The translations under genes and the position numbers were made by a program. Positions 6,214 to 10,204 of a stretch of DNA of 10,204 nucleotides are shown piece after piece. The stretch covers positions 1 through 10,204 of the forward strand of contig JAPUIL010000685.1 in NCBI GenBank assembly GCA_027297085.1, in the 5' to 3' direction. Positions within the stretch are counted from its first letter, which is position 1, and each line of letters begins with the position of its first letter. The DNA is from Verrucomicrobiota bacterium (lineage in GTDB: Bacteria; Verrucomicrobiota; Verrucomicrobiia; Opitutales; UBA2995). The notes under the pieces are model-generated. The model had not been told where the DNA came from and searched no databases. It saw nothing but the letters and a program-made list of their open reading frames with translations.

Positions 6214-8235
6214 TTAATCCTTGATATTGACCCAGATTGGGCTAGACCAAGCCATTTCACTTGTTGAGTGAGAATAAGGTCTGCCGAGATACTCTTCGAT
6301 TTGTGTTACCCGCAAATAATAAAACGTATCGTTTTTGAAGTCTACATCTGTGTAGGTAAACTGAGCAATGGGCGTCTTCGGGTTTTCTTGATAAATAGTT
6401 TTGTAGCGGCCATCTACATACTTTACGATCTCTACTGATTTCAGATCATTGGTTCCCGCTATTTTAGCAATAATTATCGGGAGCGAACTTGTCTCAAATT
6501 CAGTCCCCATGTCAAAACCGTTAATTTTGAAATCTACATAAATTTTAGTACCGGATGTGCCATAGGTTCTTCGATCATGCATACTCTCCCAAAGATCTTC
6601 TCTATTGTTTTTACTTGCGACTACAGCGGCTAAACCTCCTGTGTGATGAGTATAGATAGAATAATTGTTCGACCCGGGATGCCCAAGGTGATTATCAGTT
6701 GAACCAATAAGCCCAACCTTATGGCCCTTTGCCCAGGCATAATGATATGACCACTTATTATCTTTTCCTAACTCAAATCGCTGAGGCTGGTCATCTGGTA
6801 AAATGAGAAACCGACTGTTCCATAGTGAATATATTTCACCTATGCGACGGTATTTATTATTAATATTCTCCCAAGCTATATGATCTTCAAATTGCCAGGT
6901 AAGGTGAGGAATTGTAATGGCTGGTTTTCCTTGTTTATCGAGCTCATGCCATAATTGAGTCAGGCTTGTAGTTTCTTCTCTATAAAATATTTTAGCGTTT
7001 GGTTGTTTGTGTATTACAATATGATGATTAAATCCTGGTGTCCATTCGTAGGCATAAAAAGTAGTGAAACGGCCAGGATCATTAAAATCCGTGGTAATTT
7101 GCTGGCTTTCTTTCCATGCTATATTGTCGAATAAAGCAACATCGTGTTCGGAAGAAGAAGCAAAATCCAAACGCATAACATCTCTAACATAAGCATAAGA
7201 ATCCCTAGCGTTCGTAAAATTCGCACGATGGTCTCCACCGGCATTTAATTTTTGAAAATCTTCCAGTGAAAGTTCATTGACATCAGCTTGGTCTTCCAAA
7301 GCAAAAAATCCTGCGTGATTGGTTCCTGTCCCTGTATGGAAATGCGTGTCACCAAAGTATCGATGAAGTTCTGGTTCTTTTTCCCAAACGAATGTGTAAT
7401 GCCATGACTCCTTCAATGGTGATGAAGTGTCCTGTGCCCAAATTTTATGAAACCCACCAGTTAAGAAACGACAGTTTTTAAAAACGTGAACCCCCTTATC
7501 CTTTTCAGTGAAAGTATAATATTGCGTTTCTAAAGTGGCTTTGACGTCGGTAGTTTTAAGTTGAACAGTGTTCCTGTAGTTCTCTGCCCTGTTTCCATAT
7601 TTATCGATAAGAACTATTGCCAAATCAAATGCTTCTCCTTTTTCAACATCGGATGGCATGCTGACTATAATAGTATGCGCTTTTTCAGGAATGATATTAA
7701 AATAAGGAGGATTAGAAACGCGAATCCATGGTTCATCCCCAGATCTTCTGATTGCATGTCTTATTTCAACATCCCAAGTAAGGGTTTGTACCAATCCTTT
7801 GTATTGAGCAACTATCGTATCTCCTTTTTTAAGTGGTTTATCCACGATGGTACATTCAAAAATACCCCCAGAAAGACCATAGGTTTTTAAAATAACCTTT
7901 GCCCCGTTGGATGTTGTCGCTGAAACATATCCCAATCCTTGCAGGTTTTCAGTCTGAGGTTTACTCCAAAAATAGTGTTCTGTTTCAGCATAAGCCACGG
8001 GCAACTCGAAACGGATTCCTCCTGTAGGGTCGATACCCTCATCACCTACTACAAACTCAAATTGTATTGTTTGAAAGCTTCCAGACATTGCAGTCTGTGG
8101 AACAACAGTTAATGAACTCTCTATAGTTCGGACCTCTTCTATTTTCCCATATGAATTACTATTTTGAAAAAGAGACGCAAATATCGCTACGAAAAAAGCG
8201 GAGTTTATATTTCGATATGTACTTAAGCGTGTCAC
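6214..8235 (-). CDS. DUF3604 protein with PHP-like metal site, exported
   Basis: A 673-residue protein of the DUF3604 family. N-terminal residues 9-30 look like a weak signal peptide. Two beta-sandwich regions follow (about 35-180 and 180-285); the second has the DKYGN...TFTEKDKGVHVF pattern of bacterial Ig-like domains. The core at about 290-565 has PHP-type metal motifs: YFGDTHFHTG (293-302; Asp296, His298, His300), SSEHD (361-365), AYEW (395-398), HH at 404-405, IPH444, GEIYS (466-470) and STDNHLGHPG (512-521; Asp514, His516). A C-terminal beta region (about 580-673) ends the protein. PHP relatives are phosphoesterases or amidohydrolase-like metal enzymes; DUF3604 activity is not established to my knowledge. 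The start is GTG at 8235: an in-frame stop lies at 8253-8251, and the next Met is residue 50, past the signal. It leads the two-gene unit with the sulfatase, suggesting a shared substrate. Confidence 0.9.
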   Translation of the reverse strand: MTRLSTYRNINSAFFVAIFASLFQNSNSYGKIEEVRTIESSLTVVPQTAMSGSFQTIQFEFVVGDEGIDPTGGIRFELPVAYAETEHYFWSKPQTENLQGLGYVSATTSNGAKVILKTYGLSGGIFECTIVDKPLKKGDTIVAQYKGLVQTLTWDVEIRHAIRRSGDEPWIRVSNPPYFNIIPEKAHTIIVSMPSDVEKGEAFDLAIVLIDKYGNRAENYRNTVQLKTTDVKATLETQYYTFTEKDKGVHVFKNCRFLTGGFHKIWAQDTSSPLKESWHYTFVWEKEPELHRYFGDTHFHTGTGTNHAGFFALEDQADVNELSLEDFQKLNAGGDHRANFTNARDSYAYVRDVMRLDFASSSEHDVALFDNIAWKESQQITTDFNDPGRFTTFYAYEWTPGFNHHIVIHKQPNAKIFYREETTSLTQLWHELDKQGKPAITIPHLTWQFEDHIAWENINNKYRRIGEIYSLWNSRFLILPDDQPQRFELGKDNKWSYHYAWAKGHKVGLIGSTDNHLGHPGSNNYSIYTHHTGGLAAVVASKNNREDLWESMHDRRTYGTSGTKIYVDFKINGFDMGTEFETSSLPIIIAKIAGTNDLKSVEIVKYVDGRYKTIYQENPKTPIAQFTYTDVDFKNDTFYYLRVTQIEEYLGRPYSHSTSEMAWSSPIWVNIKD

Positions 8236-8282
8236 AGATATGCGGTTTGTCTAATTGCCCTCAAACTGTCGATTGGATCACT

Positions 8283-8344
8283 GTAGGGGCCACCTTGGTG
8301 GCGATTCTCCAGGTGCTCCCGGTTCGGGAGCAAGCTCCCTCCTA
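8283..8344. repeat. REP-like palindromic pair (inverted, BIME-like)
   Basis: Two related hairpins in opposite orientation. The first, plus strand 8283-8307, starts GTAG and contains GCCACC-TT-GGTGGC (8289-8302), then GATTC. The second, minus strand 8344-8321, starts TAGGAG and contains GGGAGC-TT-GCTCCC (8339-8326), then GAACC. Aligned from TAGG, both have TAGG-x-G, a CTTG centre, a closing CGA and a final C, while the arms differ by paired changes. An alternative longer hairpin GCTCCCG-GTT-CGGGAGC spans 8315-8331. A GTAG or GGAG head before a short palindrome is the hallmark of REP sequences mobilised by REP-associated tyrosine transposases (RAYTs). No such transposase is in this window. It lies 48 bases before the DUF3604 start. 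Confidence 0.7.
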
Positions 8345-8498
8345 AATTTTGTCGAAGGCATTTTAAAACGATTCTCAATTTTGTGAGTGTTTTGAGTATG
8401 GTATAATTTCATTAACTTGCATTCTAGTGAATTCATTCGTGGATTAAAAGCCATAACTAACAAACTGGTTTTTAAATGAGATTGAATCTGCACTTTCG

Positions 8499-8515
8499 AA
8501 GGTTTTTGAAACCTT
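8499..8515. terminator. Short perfect hairpin after the second sulfatase gene
   Basis: AAGGTTT (8499-8505) and AAACCTT (8509-8515) form a perfect 7-bp stem with a 3-base loop, about 77 bases downstream of the second sulfatase stop. It is AT-rich and no T-run follows on the minus strand, so its role as a terminator is doubtful, though the position suits one. Confidence 0.3.
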
Positions 8516-8591
8516 TGGGTCAATCTACCGACCATTCCGATCCGGAAGCCATTATGCCTGCCTACCTGGTTGAGAAGACGGCTAGTCCCGT

Positions 8592-10007
8592 TCAGGATTT
8601 ATCGCCGGATAGTAAAGCAAGCTCATCCTTGAGTTGCCTCAGCCTTGTCTGCAAGTTCGGATCGTTGATGCAGTTTTGCATTTCGTAAGGGTCACTCTTC
8701 AGGTCGTACAGTTCATCCATCCCTTCCAGCTCGTTGTATTGAATAAATTTATACCGCGTGGTTCGGAGAGCCTTGTAGCCCATGTTTAGAAGCCTGGGGT
8801 GGACGTTGTCGGTTTGATACTCTATGAGAAAGGACGAACGCCAATCGTCCATTACCATGCCCTTTAATAGGCCAGCCAGACTGCGTCCATCCATGGTGTG
8901 TTTCGTCTCGACGTTCGCCAGATCAAGCAGAGTCGGTGCCAGGTCGATGCTCAGGGCAAATTCGTCAATCAGAATACCTGGATTAATGACCGGGGGAAAC
9001 CTCGCCAGAAAGGGGATTCGAATGCCTTCTTCGTAGGCCAGCCGTCGTTCGACGCTCAAGCCGTGTTCGCCATTCCAGTAACCGTGATCGCTGAGAAGGA
9101 GGATGACGGTGGTGTCCAGCTGTCCGGTCTCTTCTAAAGCGATGAACAGCTGTTGCACTCCTTCGTCGACCGCCGCCAACATTCTTAATCGAGCGAGAAT
9201 GGTTTCGTCCCCGGTGCCCGTGTCTTGACTCAATAATGGCAGTCCCATGATTTTTCGGTTGAGCGCGGGCTTGTCCTCGGGAGTATCCGTTACGTTGATA
9301 CGGCGCGGAATGGGAGCGTTCGCATAGAGCTGCTTGTGTCGTTCTGCCGGCAAGAACTTCGAGCCGCTCGGATCGGAGACGCTCCCGTCATCAAACTGGA
9401 TCAACTCCGGATGCAGAGCTTTGTGGGATAGATATAGGCAGAACGGCTTTTTTCGTTCGCGACGAACAAATCGCACCGCCCGATCGTTGAGCACATCGGT
9501 GGTGTGTCCTGTCGATTGGATATGCCTTCCGTTCTCATTGAGGATAGGATCGAAAGAAGTTCCCTGGCCAGCCATACAGGCCCAATAGTCGAATCCTGGT
9601 CGGGGCGTATCGTCATTACCCATATGCCATTTACCTATGTATCCAGTCTCATAGCCGTTTTCGTGGAGAATTCGGGGAAAGGTCATGAGTTGGTGGCTTT
9701 GTTCGCTGCGGTTGGTATTATTTGCGATGCCGTGACGATGAGTATACTGGCCCGTCAGCAGGTTTGCCCGGGCCGGCGAACAAAGGGGCGTTGTGCAAAA
9801 GGCATTGCGAAACCTCGCTCCTTCTTGAGCTATCCGGTCGATGCCTGGAGTTCTCACAAATGGATGTCCCGCGCAAGCGATCTCATCCCAGCGTAAGTCA
9901 TCCACTAGAATAACCAGAATATTCGGTCGATCTGCGGATACCGAGGCGGTTGAACCCAGAATGAAAAGCAATGTTGTGGACAGAGCTATGAGAAATGTCG
10001 ATTTCAT
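8592..10007 (-). CDS. Secreted S1-family sulfatase (CSPAR type)
   Basis: A 471-residue sulfatase. A clear signal peptide (1-25) has a hydrophobic core and an AxA-like SVSA-D cleavage site. The formylglycine motif is CSPAR at 76-80, followed by ANLLTG. Metal and active-site residues: Asp36-Asp37 (LVDDLRWD), Lys126-His128 (GKWHMG), Lys196-His199 (HKALHP) and Asp307-His308 (LSDHGYWNGEHG). The strand that often carries an active-site Lys reads VERRLAYEEG (319-328), with Arg at 321-322. The C-terminal subdomain (ELYDLKSDPYEMQN) is typical of the family. It belongs to a different S1 subfamily from the sulfatase at 4643-6187, nearer to glucosamine-6-sulfatase/arylsulfatase-type enzymes, and has clearly higher GC. 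The ATG at 10007 is supported by the signal peptide; no strong SD precedes it. It is separated from DUF3604 by 356 bases, so probably its own transcription unit. Substrate unknown, presumably a sulfated glycan. Confidence 0.93.
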   Translation of the reverse strand: MKSTFLIALSTTLLFILGSTASVSADRPNILVILVDDLRWDEIACAGHPFVRTPGIDRIAQEGARFRNAFCTTPLCSPARANLLTGQYTHRHGIANNTNRSEQSHQLMTFPRILHENGYETGYIGKWHMGNDDTPRPGFDYWACMAGQGTSFDPILNENGRHIQSTGHTTDVLNDRAVRFVRRERKKPFCLYLSHKALHPELIQFDDGSVSDPSGSKFLPAERHKQLYANAPIPRRINVTDTPEDKPALNRKIMGLPLLSQDTGTGDETILARLRMLAAVDEGVQQLFIALEETGQLDTTVILLLSDHGYWNGEHGLSVERRLAYEEGIRIPFLARFPPVINPGILIDEFALSIDLAPTLLDLANVETKHTMDGRSLAGLLKGMVMDDWRSSFLIEYQTDNVHPRLLNMGYKALRTTRYKFIQYNELEGMDELYDLKSDPYEMQNCINDPNLQTRLRQLKDELALLSGDKS

Positions 10008-10204
10008 GGATAGCCTATTCTGTCTCTGGGTAGATGGTTATCAAGACTCTCCGGCACTGTTTGAAAATCCGAATATCTCATTGAATATGCCTGCTAGCAA
10101 GCTAACTCCTGTTCGCCAGCCTGAACGGTCGACCCTTTTCGCTGGGGGAGTTTAGCTCTTTTTCATAAGCCGTCAGGGTCTTCCGGCCACTTCTATCTGA
10201 CAAC
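10008..10204. other. Upstream region of the second sulfatase gene
   Basis: 197 bases from the sulfatase start to the right edge. No domain-like coding is seen. A minus-strand frame stays open from the edge to a TAG at 10104-10102 (about 33 codons) and could be the tail of a gene beyond the window, but it is too short to support. A REP-like hairpin candidate lies at 10091-10110. Confidence 0.45.
10091..10110 (-). repeat. Possible degenerate third REP-like hairpin
   Basis: On the minus strand the sequence starts AGGAG and then forms TAGC-TT-GCTA, the same head and the same CTTG-centred short palindrome as the minus-strand half of the 8283-8344 cluster, with different arm bases that still pair. 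The stem is only four base pairs plus a T-G wobble, so chance is a real alternative. Confidence 0.3.

Larger units (their letters stand above)
8236..8591. other. Spacer (356 bases) with REP-like element and a stem-loop, no gene
   Basis: This spacer lies between the second sulfatase (upstream on the minus strand) and DUF3604. No open frame here has protein-like composition; the longest minus-strand frame runs straight through the REP-like palindromes and lacks any recognisable domain. It holds the REP-like cluster at 8283-8344, an AT-rich stretch at about 8345-8480 (including TATAAT at 8402-8407 on the plus strand, the wrong direction for the neighbours), and a 7-bp hairpin at 8499-8515. The length suggests that the DUF3604-sulfatase pair has its own promoter. 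Confidence 0.6.

Noticed and set aside
8278..8535. Minus-strand open frame (85 codons) in the spacer between DUF3604 and the second sulfatase
   Set aside because: It reads through the REP-like palindromes and has no recognisable domain or good start context.
8236..8591. CRISPR array or tandem repeat array near the palindromes
   Set aside because: Only two inverted related units with no regular repeat-spacer pattern; a REP-like pair explains them better.
10102..10204. Minus-strand frame open from the right edge to a TAG, as a gene tail
   Set aside because: Only about 33 codons with no motif; an open stretch of this size is expected fairly often by chance.

Overview
The window reads as a piece of a bacterial chromosome, most likely from an environmental member of the PVC group (Verrucomicrobiota, perhaps an Opitutales-like lineage). 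The reasons are two secreted formylglycine sulfatases, a large DUF3604/PHP-type protein, a lipoprotein glycoside-hydrolase-like protein, and a compact REP-like palindrome cluster in a spacer. The taxonomic call is inference from gene repertoire only: no rRNA, tRNA or marker gene is present.

Layout. (1) Positions 1-1624, minus strand: a two-gene unit. A single-domain cobalamin-independent methionine synthase-like (MetE catalytic domain) protein at 1624-581 is followed, with a one-base TAATG stop/start overlap, by a metallo-beta-lactamase-fold hydrolase that runs off the left edge. (2) 1625-2079: a 455-base spacer between divergent genes, with palindromes but no convincing gene. (3) 2080-4480, plus strand: an SDR-family oxidoreductase, then a lipoprotein with a GHL10-type (DUF187-like) TIM-barrel domain and a C-terminal carboxypeptidase-regulatory-like domain. 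(4) 4481-4642: a short convergent spacer with an imperfect stem-loop. (5) 4643-8235, minus strand: an AT-rich pair, a DUF3604 protein (GTG start) followed 26 bases downstream by an iduronate-2-sulfatase-like sulfatase. (6) 8236-8591: a 356-base spacer with two inverted REP-like hairpins whose stems differ by compensatory changes. (7) 8592-10007, minus strand: a second secreted sulfatase of a different subfamily and higher GC. (8) 10008-10204: its upstream region, with a possible degenerate third REP-like hairpin.

How the genes may work together. The sulfatases, the DUF3604 protein and the GHL10-type lipoprotein all carry export signals, or probable ones. They fit an envelope or periplasmic set that removes sulfate from, and cleaves, sulfated polysaccharides or other sulfated organics. 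The cytoplasmic SDR could act on a released sugar or alcohol, though nothing in the sequence fixes its substrate. The MetE-like/MBL unit is a separate cytoplasmic function, probably alkyl or methyl transfer to a thiol plus a hydrolase or lactonase step. No sulfatase-maturing enzyme, transporter, regulator or transposase is visible. The most unusual points are the MetE-like/MBL translational coupling, the composition break around the sulfatase-DUF3604 pair, and the covarying REP-like hairpins next to that break.
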